Origin: Bifidobacterium lemurum
GTDB lineage: Bacteria > Actinomycetota > Actinomycetes > Actinomycetales > Bifidobacteriaceae
Reading direction: 5' to 3'
Assembly: GCF_014898175.1 (NCBI RefSeq)
Contig: NZ_CP062948.1
Span: 1,426,001-1,490,000 of the forward strand
DNA: 64,000 nucleotides
A model generated the notes under the pieces. It did no database searches. It was given only the letters and a program-made list of their open reading frames with translations, and was not told the DNA's origin. A program made the translations under genes and the position numbers. This document shows, piece after piece, positions 44,905 to 53,637 of the stretch. Every line of letters begins with the position of its first letter. The stretch's first letter is position 1.

Positions 44905-46968
44905 CTAGATCATCCCCGCGAGCCCATGGTCTGCGCCGTTACGGGCGAACAGCGGCAGCACGTCGAGCGGCGCCTCGACGCTGACGTTCCGGCCGCCGGC
45001 GTACTGCTTGCCGTCATGCAGATTCGTCCATGTGGTCGACTCATCGCCGGGCAGATACACCTCGCGTGAACGTGCGCCGAACGCGGTCACCGGCGCGACC
45101 AGCAGGTCCGGGCCGAAGAGGTATTCGTCGGCGACATCGGCCGCCGCCTCGTCGTCGGGGAATTCGTGGAACAGGCCGCGCACCAGCGGCTGGCCGTCGG
45201 TGTGGGCGGCGTCGAACAGTTCGCGCGTGTACGGGCGCAGGGTCTCGCGGATGCGGATGTACTTGACCATCAGCTCCTCGATGGCCTCCCCGTAGCTCCA
45301 CGGCTCGTTGTCGGCGCCGGTGTGGATGTGGTCGATGGGGTTGCCCTTGCGGTCGGTGGTGGGCTTGCCGGGCACGCGGGTTCCGGGCAGGCGGTCGCCA
45401 TGGTTGCGCATCACGGGGGAGAAGCAGGAGAACTGGCACCAGCGTGCGTACAGTTCGCGGAACTCCTCGCTCTCCGGGTCGCCTAGCGCGAATCCGCCCA
45501 TGTCGGTGGTGAACCACGGGATGCCGGCGACGCCCATATGGATGGCGCAGGTGATCTGCGCTTTGAGGTCCGTGAAGGTGGAGTGCACGTCGCCCGACCA
45601 TACGAGCGATCCGTAGCGCTGCGAGCCGGCCCAGGCGGCGCGGGTGAGGTTCACGATGTCGTCTTGCCGTCCGATGGAGAGTTGGCCGTCGTAGAAGGTT
45701 TTGTTGTACAGCTGCGGGTACACGTTGCCGACTTTGTTCACCGGGCCGAGATGGTACAGGTAGTGGTCGTAGTCGTAGTCGCCGCCCCATTCCGGTTCGG
45801 CCTCGTCGAGCCAGAACGCGTCGACGCCGAGGTCGGTGTAGTTCTTTTTGGACAGCGCCCACACGAACGCGCGCGCCTCGGGATTGGTGGCGTCGAAGAA
45901 CTGGTTGTCGCGCGGCCACCACATGCCCACGTCCTTGCCCTGGCGGGTTTTGGCCAGATAGTTGCGCCGGCGCATTTCGTCGTAGTTCTCCGACTCGAGG
46001 TCGATCTGCGGCCAGACGGAGACCATGAGTTTGATGCCCATCTCGTGCAGTTCGTCGGCCATGGCCTTGGGGTCGGGCCAGAATTCCTCGTCGAAGCGGA
46101 AATCGCCCATCAGCGGCCAGTGGAAGAAGTCGATGACGATCAGGTCGATGGGGATTTCGCGGCGTTTGAATTCGCGCGCCACCTCGAGCAGCTGCTCCTG
46201 GTTCCAGTAGCGCAGCTTGCACTGCCAGAAGCCCAGTCCCCATTCGGGCATGACGGGCGCGTGGCCGGTCGCGTCGGCGTATTGGCGTTCGATTTGGGCG
46301 GGGTTCGCGCCCGTGGTGATCCAGTAGTCGATCTGGTCGCAGACGGAGGCCTGCCATTGGGTGGTGTTGCGGGCGAAGGTGGCGCGTCCGACGGCCGGAT
46401 TGTGCCACAGGAAGCCGTATCCGGCCGAGGAGAGCATGAAGGGCACGGAGACTTGGGAGTTGCGGTGCGCGAGTTCCAGCGTGGTGCCTTTGAGGTCCAT
46501 CACCGGCTGTTGGTATTCGCCCATGCCGTAGAGATGCTCGGTATCGTTCGCATCGAAGGTCACGGTGGCGCGTGTGCCGCCGCCGGGCAGCGATTCGTAT
46601 TTGCGGGCGCGCAGACGCAGCGCGCCGCCGTCGCTGGATTCGCGCAGCAATACGGTGCCGTCGGTTTTGGCGAAGCCGAGACGGCAGGCGCTGCCCTCCG
46701 CGTTGGCTTCGGCGGTGACGACGATGTCGCCGTTGGTCAGGGTGGCGGTGGTTCCGCCGTCGGCGTTCCCTTCGATGGTGATGGTGGGCGCGGTGGTTGT
46801 TTCGGGTTCGAGCAGGGCCCAGTCGGCCGGGGCGATGGGTTCCATCAGTCGGGCGCGCACGCGCACGCTGTTCGCTCCCCAGGCTTCGATGCGTAGGTAC
46901 TCGCCGTCGCCGGTCCATTCGAGGGCGTTGCCCAAGGCTCGGAACGTGTGGGTGGTGTTGATGGTCAT
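44905..46968 (-). CDS. GH31 alpha-glycosidase, alpha-xylosidase (YicI)-like
   Basis: The 687-residue protein has no signal peptide. It starts at ATG 46968 behind AGGAG. The GH31 catalytic nucleophile is Asp388 in VDAFWLDEAEPEWG, and the acid/base region follows in FTTDMGGFALGDPE. FWQCKLRYWNQEQLLEVAREFKRREIPIDLIVIDFFHW is the YicI-type stretch before the nucleophile (given here as landmark segments FWQCKLRYW and IDLIVIDFFHW). YicI-type enzymes release alpha-xylose from isoprimeverose-like ends of xyloglucan; alpha-glucosidase activity is an alternative. LacI operators lie at 47087-47114, and the LacI gene follows. Confidence 0.88.
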   Translation of the reverse strand: MTINTTHTFRALGNALEWTGDGEYLRIEAWGANSVRVRARLMEPIAPADWALLEPETTTAPTITIEGNADGGTTATLTNGDIVVTAEANAEGSACRLGFAKTDGTVLLRESSDGGALRLRARKYESLPGGGTRATVTFDANDTEHLYGMGEYQQPVMDLKGTTLELAHRNSQVSVPFMLSSAGYGFLWHNPAVGRATFARNTTQWQASVCDQIDYWITTGANPAQIERQYADATGHAPVMPEWGLGFWQCKLRYWNQEQLLEVAREFKRREIPIDLIVIDFFHWPLMGDFRFDEEFWPDPKAMADELHEMGIKLMVSVWPQIDLESENYDEMRRRNYLAKTRQGKDVGMWWPRDNQFFDATNPEARAFVWALSKKNYTDLGVDAFWLDEAEPEWGGDYDYDHYLYHLGPVNKVGNVYPQLYNKTFYDGQLSIGRQDDIVNLTRAAWAGSQRYGSLVWSGDVHSTFTDLKAQITCAIHMGVAGIPWFTTDMGGFALGDPESEEFRELYARWCQFSCFSPVMRNHGDRLPGTRVPGKPTTDRKGNPIDHIHTGADNEPWSYGEAIEELMVKYIRIRETLRPYTRELFDAAHTDGQPLVRGLFHEFPDDEAAADVADEYLFGPDLLVAPVTAFGARSREVYLPGDESTTWTNLHDGKQYAGGRNVSVEAPLDVLPLFARNGADHGLAGMI

Positions 46969-47086
46969 GGCGGCTCCTGTGCTGGTCGGCGTTGTCCCGA
47001 CGCCGTCGGTGGCGTCGGCAAGGATTTGCGGATATGGCGTGCGTGGCGTCCGGCGAGGAGGTCCGGCTCCCCACGCTCCGATGTGA

Positions 47087-47114
47087 TTGTAGCGCTAAAA
47101 TTGTAGCGCTACAA
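47087..47114 (-). promoter_or_regulatory. Tandem LacI operators before the GH31 gene
   Basis: TTGTAGCGCTACAA (47101-47114) is a perfect 14-bp palindrome. Directly beside it is a variant, TTGTAGCGCTAAAA (47087-47100). The AGCGCT core is typical of LacI operators. They lie about 120 bp before the GH31 start. Confidence 0.75.
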
Positions 47115-47170
47115 CAAAGCCGTGTCATGGCGTTTCGTTCAAAACGGCAAAACGGACGCATCTGCTCAAA

Positions 47171-47263
47171 TGCACATAACTCGCGCGACTTTTATGCACC
47201 AATGCAAAAAACTCACGCGACTTTTTGGTAAACTATGCATAAAAGTCGCGCGAGTTATATGCA
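47171..47263. repeat. Three 28-bp iterons in front of the second DUF4143-type ATPase gene
   Basis: Units lie at 47171-47198, 47203-47230 and 47236-47263. The first and third are inverted copies differing at one of 28 bases (TGCAyATAACTCGCGCGACT continuing TTTATGCA). The second is a direct, more diverged copy. Unit starts are 32-33 bp apart, about three helical turns. The array ends 24 bp before the ATG and must overlap the promoter. Confidence 0.85.
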
Positions 47264-47286
47264 TTTAGTGTGGGGAGACTGTTCGT

Positions 47287-48591
47287 ATGGTATTGAAACG
47301 AAAGATTATGGACCGTCTTATCCGTTGGAAGAACGATCCTGATAGGCGGTGTCTGCTGCTGCAAGGCGCTCGCCAGGTCGGCAAGACCTATATCGTGGAC
47401 CAATTCGCCCGAGAGCAGTATGAGCATTATGTGAGCATCAACTTCGAATATGACGCCCGGTATAGGGATCTGTTCGATGGCGACAACAACGTGGACGCTC
47501 TTGTGGAACGCATGAAGCTGTCGATTCCTGGAAGCAGATTCGTGCCAGGGAAGACGTTGCTGTTCCTTGATGAGATTCAAAGTTGCCCGAACGCGCGCAC
47601 CGCACTGAAATTCTTCGCGCTGGACGGACGCTATGATGTGATCGCCTCCGGATCGTTGCTGGGGATCAACTATGAGGAGGTCTCATCGTTCCCCGCCGGC
47701 TATGTGGACCGGGAAACCATGTACTCCTTGGACTTCGAGGAATTTCTGTGGGCGATGGGGCAGGATTCGTCGACCATCGCATATCTGCGGGGTCTCTACG
47801 ATCGTCGTGAACAGGTGCCGGCAGCGGTCAACGATTCGATGATGGACAACCTACGTCAATATATCGCGGTGGGAGGTATGCCGCGGGTGGTGCAATCCTT
47901 CGCGGACGACCATGATTATGACCGGGTCCTGCGTATCCAGCGTGCACTGCTGGACGATTACCGCGATGACATCGCCAAATACGCCGAAGGGCGTGAGAAA
48001 GCCAAAGCCCGGGCATGTTTCGATTCCATTCCCAAACAGCTTGCGAAGGATTCGAAGCGCTTTACCTACGGATTGGTGGAGAAGGGAAGCGGAGCCAGAA
48101 AATACGCGGGAAGTCTCCAATGGCTGTACGACGCGGGCATCATCAACTTCTGCCATTGCCTGAATAATCCGGAACTGCCGTTTGAGGGCAATGCCGACAA
48201 CGCCAAATTCAAGGTGTATATGCGCGACACCGGTCTGCTCATGGCGATGCTGGAGGACGGCGCCCAACGTGATGTGATCGTCGGCAAAAACCTTGGTATT
48301 TACAAGGGTGCCATCTACGAGAACATCATCGGCGACATGTTCGCCAAGCAGGGCAAGCGACTGTATTACTTCGAGAAGAACTCGCGTTTGGAGATGGATT
48401 TCTTCATCAGGTACGAGGATGTCGCCACGGCCGTCGAAGTCAAGGCCTCGGCGAATCGGCAGGCGAAATCCATGCGGTCGCTGATTGACAATTACGGGGT
48501 CAAGCGCGGCATCAAATTGTCGCCCGGCAACGTCGGCTCGGCCGGCGATGCCGTCGAGGTGATGCCGTTGTGGATGGCGATGTTCCTGTAG
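47287..48591 (+). CDS. AAA-type ATPase of the DUF4143 group, second orphan copy
   Basis: The 434-residue protein starts at ATG 47287 behind GGGGAG. It has Walker A QGARQVGKTY near residue 30, Walker B LLFLDEIQSCP, and a C-terminal DUF4143 region with EMDFFIRY followed by AVEVKAS, again the D-x(n)-E-x-K pattern. This subtype begins KRKIMDRLIRWKND, like the common archaeal/bacterial AAA_14 proteins, and is only distantly similar to the 7509 gene. No partner gene is adjacent. GC content is visibly lower than in flanking genes, consistent with transfer. Confidence 0.87.
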   Translation: MVLKRKIMDRLIRWKNDPDRRCLLLQGARQVGKTYIVDQFAREQYEHYVSINFEYDARYRDLFDGDNNVDALVERMKLSIPGSRFVPGKTLLFLDEIQSCPNARTALKFFALDGRYDVIASGSLLGINYEEVSSFPAGYVDRETMYSLDFEEFLWAMGQDSSTIAYLRGLYDRREQVPAAVNDSMMDNLRQYIAVGGMPRVVQSFADDHDYDRVLRIQRALLDDYRDDIAKYAEGREKAKARACFDSIPKQLAKDSKRFTYGLVEKGSGARKYAGSLQWLYDAGIINFCHCLNNPELPFEGNADNAKFKVYMRDTGLLMAMLEDGAQRDVIVGKNLGIYKGAIYENIIGDMFAKQGKRLYYFEKNSRLEMDFFIRYEDVATAVEVKASANRQAKSMRSLIDNYGVKRGIKLSPGNVGSAGDAVEVMPLWMAMFL

Positions 48592-48877
48592 AGGGAATGC
48601 GCCGAACCGTGAAAGCGCCTGTCGGCGCAAGGGCCGCTCGCGGCGGCAAAAAATGGAGCCCGGGGCTTAAGCACGGCCCGACGCGGATATCAGTATAAGG
48701 CACGCGATATCGCCACACGCTGAATGCATGGGTTTTACGCATGGGGTTTCGCCGCATATCGCCGTTCGGCGGATGCGCGAATCATCAGGGATTCGGTCTG
48801 GAAAGCATGGCCGCTCGTTCGCGTCAATCATTTGGCGGAAACGAGCGCCGATGGGCCGCAGGCCGACGTATCCGCGG

Positions 48878-49630
48878 CTACTCCAGCCGCCCGCGGCGCC
48901 ACAGATTCGCGCCGTGCTGGAAGTCCTTGGCTGTGGCGAACAGATTGCCGGCGGTATGCATCAGGCGCGCGGCCTTGGTGCGCAGCGCGCCTTCGTCGGT
49001 TACGGCCGATTCGGCGGCGGCGCCGTTGTTCGCGGCGACGACCAGCTTGTGGGCTTCGACGCGCAAGCCGGTGGCCACCACGTCGGTGAACGCCGAGGCG
49101 CGTTCGAGCGCCACGGCGAAGTCGCCGGTGAACGCGCCGGAGAGAATCGAATCCGCCAGTCGGGCGATGTCATCCTCCGTGGGTGCCTGGTCCACGCCGG
49201 CGATGGCGGAGGCGGACGTCGCCACCGGCTCGCCCACGCGCCACAGCCGCGCGATCGAATCGCGGTGCCGGTGCATCCACGTGCGCAGCATGTACAGTCT
49301 CCACAGAATGCCGGGCAAGGAATCAGGCTCGGAGGAGCTCCACAATTCGGCGATCACATCCACGCCCTCGCGGTCGACCAGCGTGAGCACGCGCTCCACC
49401 ACGGCCGGATCCTCGCTGTGATGCACGCGGTCGAGCAGCGCGGCCGCGGAGACATGAGCCAATTCGCTGATCGCCTGCGGATCTATGCCACCGGCCATCT
49501 GCTCAAGCAGACCGGGCGCGAGCTGTCCCGGGCGGGACGGGCGCGCGCCCAGGCCGGATGGGGCGAATCCCGCGCCGGCCGCGCGCACCGATCCGTTGCC
49601 GGGGCCGAAATGCGAGGGGTTAATAGACAA
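48878..49630 (-). CDS. Conserved actinobacterial protein of unknown function
   Basis: The 250-residue protein begins [20 protein letters not shown] with a Gly/Pro-rich disordered stretch and continues as an all-helical domain ([40 protein letters not shown]). No catalytic motif, signal peptide or membrane helix is seen. The gene overlaps the end of the Nudix gene by 11 bp, so the two are coupled. I do not recognise the family with certainty. Soluble helical proteins next to this type of Nudix/phosphatase gene are seen in other actinobacteria, as I recall, which supports a real gene. Confidence 0.75.
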   Translation of the reverse strand: MSINPSHFGPGNGSVRAAGAGFAPSGLGARPSRPGQLAPGLLEQMAGGIDPQAISELAHVSAAALLDRVHHSEDPAVVERVLTLVDREGVDVIAELWSSSEPDSLPGILWRLYMLRTWMHRHRDSIARLWRVGEPVATSASAIAGVDQAPTEDDIARLADSILSGAFTGDFAVALERASAFTDVVATGLRVEAHKLVVAANNGAAAESAVTDEGALRTKAARLMHTAGNLFATAKDFQHGANLWRRGRLE

Positions 49631-50750
49631 GTGGCGCCACCTTTTGAATATCGATGATCGTGGGACCTCCCGGGCCGCCTGCCACGAACAGGGCCACGGC
49701 GGTGCCGGTCGGCATGTACGGCGATTTGGAGATCAGCCGTTTCTCCAGCATCGTCGACGCGCACATCGCGCGCAGATATTTGAACATACCACCGATCACC
49801 GGCCTGTGCATGCAGATCGCGTCGGTTTGTCCGCTGGCGAACGCGAGCTCGATCTCCGCAAGCAATGTGTCCCATGCGGCCTTCGGATTTTCGGCGTAGG
49901 CGTCTTCGGTGAGCGTATCGAGGTGAATCATCGGCCTGTTGATCTGCCATGACAGCCCCTGCAGGGTCTGCTGGCAGCGCAGCCACGGCGAGGTGGCGAG
50001 ACGGGTCGGGTTGTAGCAGGCGAGTTCGCGGTTGAGCGCGTAGGACGCGGCCGCGCCCCTCGGGGTGATCGGGCGGTTCGCGTCGGTGCCCTTCCAGGTT
50101 TTGCGCGCCTCGGCCTTGCCGTGCCGCACCAGCAGCACCGGCACGGCGTGGGCCGCGCCCTCCTCGATGCGGTCGACGAACAGGGCGAGCACATCACGGT
50201 CGGTGGAGTGGGTGAGCATTTTGCGCGCCTTCGTCACCGACACCCACACGATATCGTCGATTTCGCCGACGTCCGCGCGTTGCACCGGTCCCAACGCATC
50301 CCGCATGCGTTCGGCGTCCTCGGCGCTGACGGGGGTGGCCATCCAGTAGAGGATATGCTTGGTGTCCGCCGTACGGTCCTTGGAACGGCGGGATTTGCGC
50401 CCCTCCTGATCCAGCGGGTACTCGACTTCGCCCAAATACGGACCCAACGCCACCGGAACGCCGGTCTCCTCGCTGATCTCGCGCACGGCGGCATGACGGT
50501 GCGATTCGTTGAGTTCCAGCTTGCCCTTCGGCCAACTCCAGTCGTCGTATTTCGGCCGATGCACCACGCATACTTCGATGCGCTCGAGGATGCGCTTGGT
50601 GTCCGTCGCCGTGGCCATGCCGGTTACGGAACGTCCGTCCGACCGCGGACCGTCGGCGCCGGAGGCATGTTCGCTTTCGGGGGATTCGGGACGCAGCCGG
50701 TACAGGATGCCGCCGGCCGCCTCCACGATTCGTCTCATCTTGGTTCCCAT
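49620..50750 (-). CDS. Nudix hydrolase fused to histidine phosphatase (MutT1-like)
   Basis: The 376-residue protein has a Nudix domain at the N-terminus; the box reads [23 protein letters not shown], given here as GKLELNESH and REISEETG, with all metal-binding Glu residues. The C-terminal half is a histidine phosphatase ([20 protein letters not shown]). This architecture is that of mycobacterial MutT1, which hydrolyses 8-oxo-GTP/8-oxo-dGTP and diadenosine polyphosphates. ATG 50750 or 50738 could be the start. It probably cleans the nucleotide pool or degrades ApnA. Polyphosphate kinase is the neighbouring gene. Confidence 0.88.
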   Translation of the reverse strand: MGTKMRRIVEAAGGILYRLRPESPESEHASGADGPRSDGRSVTGMATATDTKRILERIEVCVVHRPKYDDWSWPKGKLELNESHRHAAVREISEETGVPVALGPYLGEVEYPLDQEGRKSRRSKDRTADTKHILYWMATPVSAEDAERMRDALGPVQRADVGEIDDIVWVSVTKARKMLTHSTDRDVLALFVDRIEEGAAHAVPVLLVRHGKAEARKTWKGTDANRPITPRGAAASYALNRELACYNPTRLATSPWLRCQQTLQGLSWQINRPMIHLDTLTEDAYAENPKAAWDTLLAEIELAFASGQTDAICMHRPVIGGMFKYLRAMCASTMLEKRLISKSPYMPTGTAVALFVAGGPGGPTIIDIQKVAPLVY

Positions 50751-50813
50751 AGTTGTATTGTATGCGGCGATGGCGTGGTCTGTGATGCTGTGATCGTTAT
50801 TACGCGAAATGTC

Positions 50814-50935
50814 GGGGACTTCCGTAATTTACGTCACTGCCGAATCCTCAGTGAGCCTTTTTACGCGGCAAAACCCAGACTTCCGTAATTTCCATCGCTG
50901 AGGATGAGCCAGTGACGCAAATTACGGAAGTCCCC
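50814..50935. repeat. 122-bp element with 26-bp terminal inverted repeats
   Basis: GGGGACTTCCGTAATTTACG followed by TCACTG (50814-50839) is matched by its reverse complement at 50910-50935 with one mismatch. A third, direct copy of the arm core (GACTTCCGTAATTTCCATCG) lies at 50878-50897, and CCTCAG/CTGAGG pair inside. The layout of arm, inner arm and inverted arm is the same as in the 105-bp element although the sequences are unrelated. Confidence 0.8.
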
Positions 50936-51033
50936 CATAATCCGCGTAATACACGTCGCCGCGGCCGCGTCACGGCGTATCGCGAATACGGCATCGGCCG
51001 CCTCGTCAGGTCCGCCGTCGTTGCTGGTCCTGA

Positions 51034-51103
51034 GATCCTTGCGTCTCGCCCTTCGGGCTCCGCTCAGGATGTCGAAAGGGAGGCCTTCCCACGCGGGATG
51101 ACG
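51034..51103. repeat. TCATCCTGAGCG-type repeat, degenerate copies
   Basis: GATCCTTGCGTCTCGCCCTT... with CGCTCAGGATG (51061-51071) and GCGGGATGACG (51093-51103) are reverse-oriented remnants of the dispersed repeat. They end at the U-run of the ppk terminator. Confidence 0.55.
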
Positions 51104-51144
51104 AAAAAGACGCCCCTCTACTCGGGATGACGAGAGAGGGGCGT
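51104..51144 (-). terminator. Terminator of the polyphosphate kinase gene
   Basis: On the minus strand ACGCCCCTCT (51144-51135) pairs with AGAGGGGCGT (51119-51110), followed by CTTTTTCG. Confidence 0.85.
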
Positions 51145-51158
51145 GGCGTCCAACTGGG

Positions 51159-53402
51159 TCAGTTGTTGGTGCGCGGGCGGCGCTGGTGCCGCTTGATCAG
51201 GTATTCCTGACTGTCGACCAGCGGACGGCCCTCGCCGTCCTTGGCATGGCGCACGTAGGTGCCGTCCGGCTGCATATGCCAGCTGACGGTGGAGTCGGCC
51301 ATCTGCAGGTCGATGTAGCGGATCAGCTCGTCGACCTGTTCGGCGTCGGTCACACGCACCAGCGCCTCGACACGGCGGTCGAGGTTGCGGTGCATCAGAT
51401 CGGCCGAACCGATCCACACCTCCGGTCCGGAGGCGGGGCCCTCGCCGATCTGCGGGCCGTCGGCGTTGCAGAAGGCGTAGATGCGGCTGTGCTCGAGCAG
51501 TCGGCCGAGGATCGAACGCACGCGGATGTTCTCGCTGAGCCCCGGAACGCCGGGCTTAAGCGAGCAGATGCCGCGCTCGACGATGTCGATCTTCACGCCG
51601 GCCTGGCTGGCGCGGTACAGCGCGTCGATGGTCTTCTCATCCACGATCGAGTTGGCCTTGATCTTGATCCACGCCTCCTTGCCGGCGCGGGCGGCGTCCT
51701 CCTCGCGGCGGATGCGCTGGATCAGGCCGGTGCGCACGGTGCGCGGGGCGACCAGCAGACGATGGAAGCTCGACTTGGGCGCGTATCCGCTCAGCTGGTT
51801 GAACAGGCGGGTCATATCCTGTCCGACCACCGGATCGCAGGTGAGCAGACCCAGATCGGTGTAGATGCGGGCGGTCTTCGGATTGTAGTTGCCGGTGCCC
51901 ACATGGCAGTAGCGTTTGAGCCCGTCGGCCTCCTGGCGAATCACCTCGATGAGCTTGCAGTGGGTTTTCAGGCCCACGATGCCGTACACCACGTGCACGC
52001 CCGCGCGTTCGAGCTTGCGGGCCCAGGCGATGTTGGCGTCCTCGTCGAAGCGCGCCTTGATCTCGACCAGCGCCAGCACCTGCTTGCCGGCGTGCGCGGC
52101 GTCCACCAGCGCGTCGATGATCGGCGAGTTCGAGCTGGTGCGGTACAGCGTCTGCTTGATGGCCAGCACCTTCGGATCGGCCGCCGCCTGCGCGAGGAAG
52201 GCCTGCACGGAGGTGGAGAAGGAGTCGTAGGGGTGGTGCAGCAGGATGTCGTGCTCGCGAATGGCGGCGAAGATGTCCTGCGCGCGGCTCGACTCGACCT
52301 CGGCGATCTGCCGGTTGGTGGTCGGGATGAACGGGCGGTACTTCAGGTCCGGACGGTCGATGCCTCCGAGCTCGAACAGCACGGTCGCGTCGAGCGGGGC
52401 GGGCAGACGGTACACCTCATCGGCGCTGACGCCGAGCTGGTCGGCGAGCAGCTGGGAGAGGAAGGGGCTGGTCTCGTCGGAGATCTCCAAGCGGATCGGC
52501 GGTCCGAAGCGACGGCGCAGCAGCTCCTTCTCCATCGCGTTGAGCAGGTTCTCGGCATCGTCCTCCTCCACGTCGATGTCCTCGTTGCGGGTGACGCGGA
52601 AGGAACGGGCCTCCTTGATGATCATGCCCGGGAACAGCGATTCCAGATGGGCGATGATCAGGTTCTCCATCGTGATGAAGCCGTAACGCTCGTCACGCGC
52701 CTCCTCATCGGTCATATCGTCGACCGGTACGAGGCGGTTGAGGTTGCCGGGGATCTTCACGCGGGCGAAATGCGACTTGCCCGAAGCCGGGTTCTCCACG
52801 ATCACGGCGAGGTTGATCGAACCGCCGGAGATGTAGGGGAAGGGGTGGGCCGGGTCGACGGCCAGCGGGGTGAGCACGGGGAACACCTGCTGGCGGTAGT
52901 AGCGCGACAGGCGCTCCTGCTCGGCGGTGGTGAGCTTGTCCCAGCCCAGCAGCACGATGCGCTCGTCAGCCAGCGCGGGCAGGATTGTGTCGATCACGTA
53001 ATGCGCGTGCTCGTCCTGCAGATGATGCGCCTGCTCGCTGATCGAACGCAGCTGCTGTCGGGGGCTCAATCCCGCGGACGAGGGGACGGCGATGCCGGAG
53101 TCGATACGGCGTTTCAGGCCGGCCACGCGGACCATGAAGAACTCGTCGAGGTTGTTGGCGAAGATCGCGGCGAAGCTGGCGCGCTCCAGCAGCGGCAGAT
53201 CCTCGTCCTGGGCGAGCTCGAGCACGCGCTTGTTGAACTTGAGCCAGCTCAGCTCGCGGTCGAAGAAACGGTCGGCGGGCAGCGGTGCCTCGCCTTCCCT
53301 TTCGATGCGTCTGTCGTTTTTGTCGGTTTCCGCGATATGCTCAGCGATCTGGCTGCGCAAAATCGCCTTCGAGGGTGCGTCAAATATCTGTGCCATACGC
53401 AT
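51159..53402 (-). CDS. ppk: Polyphosphate kinase 1
   Basis: The 747-residue enzyme has the PPK1 layout: an N-terminal domain ([20 protein letters not shown]), a head domain, and two phospholipase-D-like catalytic domains. The phosphorylated histidine motif reads [20 protein letters not shown], and the second catalytic region contains [19 protein letters not shown] and [19 protein letters not shown]. It reversibly makes long-chain polyphosphate from ATP. ATG 53402 and the Met two codons later are both possible starts. Confidence 0.96.
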   Translation of the reverse strand: MRMAQIFDAPSKAILRSQIAEHIAETDKNDRRIEREGEAPLPADRFFDRELSWLKFNKRVLELAQDEDLPLLERASFAAIFANNLDEFFMVRVAGLKRRIDSGIAVPSSAGLSPRQQLRSISEQAHHLQDEHAHYVIDTILPALADERIVLLGWDKLTTAEQERLSRYYRQQVFPVLTPLAVDPAHPFPYISGGSINLAVIVENPASGKSHFARVKIPGNLNRLVPVDDMTDEEARDERYGFITMENLIIAHLESLFPGMIIKEARSFRVTRNEDIDVEEDDAENLLNAMEKELLRRRFGPPIRLEISDETSPFLSQLLADQLGVSADEVYRLPAPLDATVLFELGGIDRPDLKYRPFIPTTNRQIAEVESSRAQDIFAAIREHDILLHHPYDSFSTSVQAFLAQAAADPKVLAIKQTLYRTSSNSPIIDALVDAAHAGKQVLALVEIKARFDEDANIAWARKLERAGVHVVYGIVGLKTHCKLIEVIRQEADGLKRYCHVGTGNYNPKTARIYTDLGLLTCDPVVGQDMTRLFNQLSGYAPKSSFHRLLVAPRTVRTGLIQRIRREEDAARAGKEAWIKIKANSIVDEKTIDALYRASQAGVKIDIVERGICSLKPGVPGLSENIRVRSILGRLLEHSRIYAFCNADGPQIGEGPASGPEVWIGSADLMHRNLDRRVEALVRVTDAEQVDELIRYIDLQMADSTVSWHMQPDGTYVRHAKDGEGRPLVDSQEYLIKRHQRRPRTNN

Positions 53403-53637
53403 ATCCTATGTGCTGGCGTGGTCTGCCGCCTAGTGAAACGCGCTTATATGAGACGGAATTTCAGCATTTGTTCATGTTGGGCGGCTTGCGTGGTGCGGGT
53501 ATCGTGTGCCGATATCCGCACATATGCCGTGTGCGCTTGTATGTGTGTTGCGTGAGATGTGGGTCGCGCGGGTTGTGCGCACACTCAGGGTTGCGGCCAC
53601 ACGCGTCGTGGCCACAACCCCAGGGTGCGTGGCGCGG

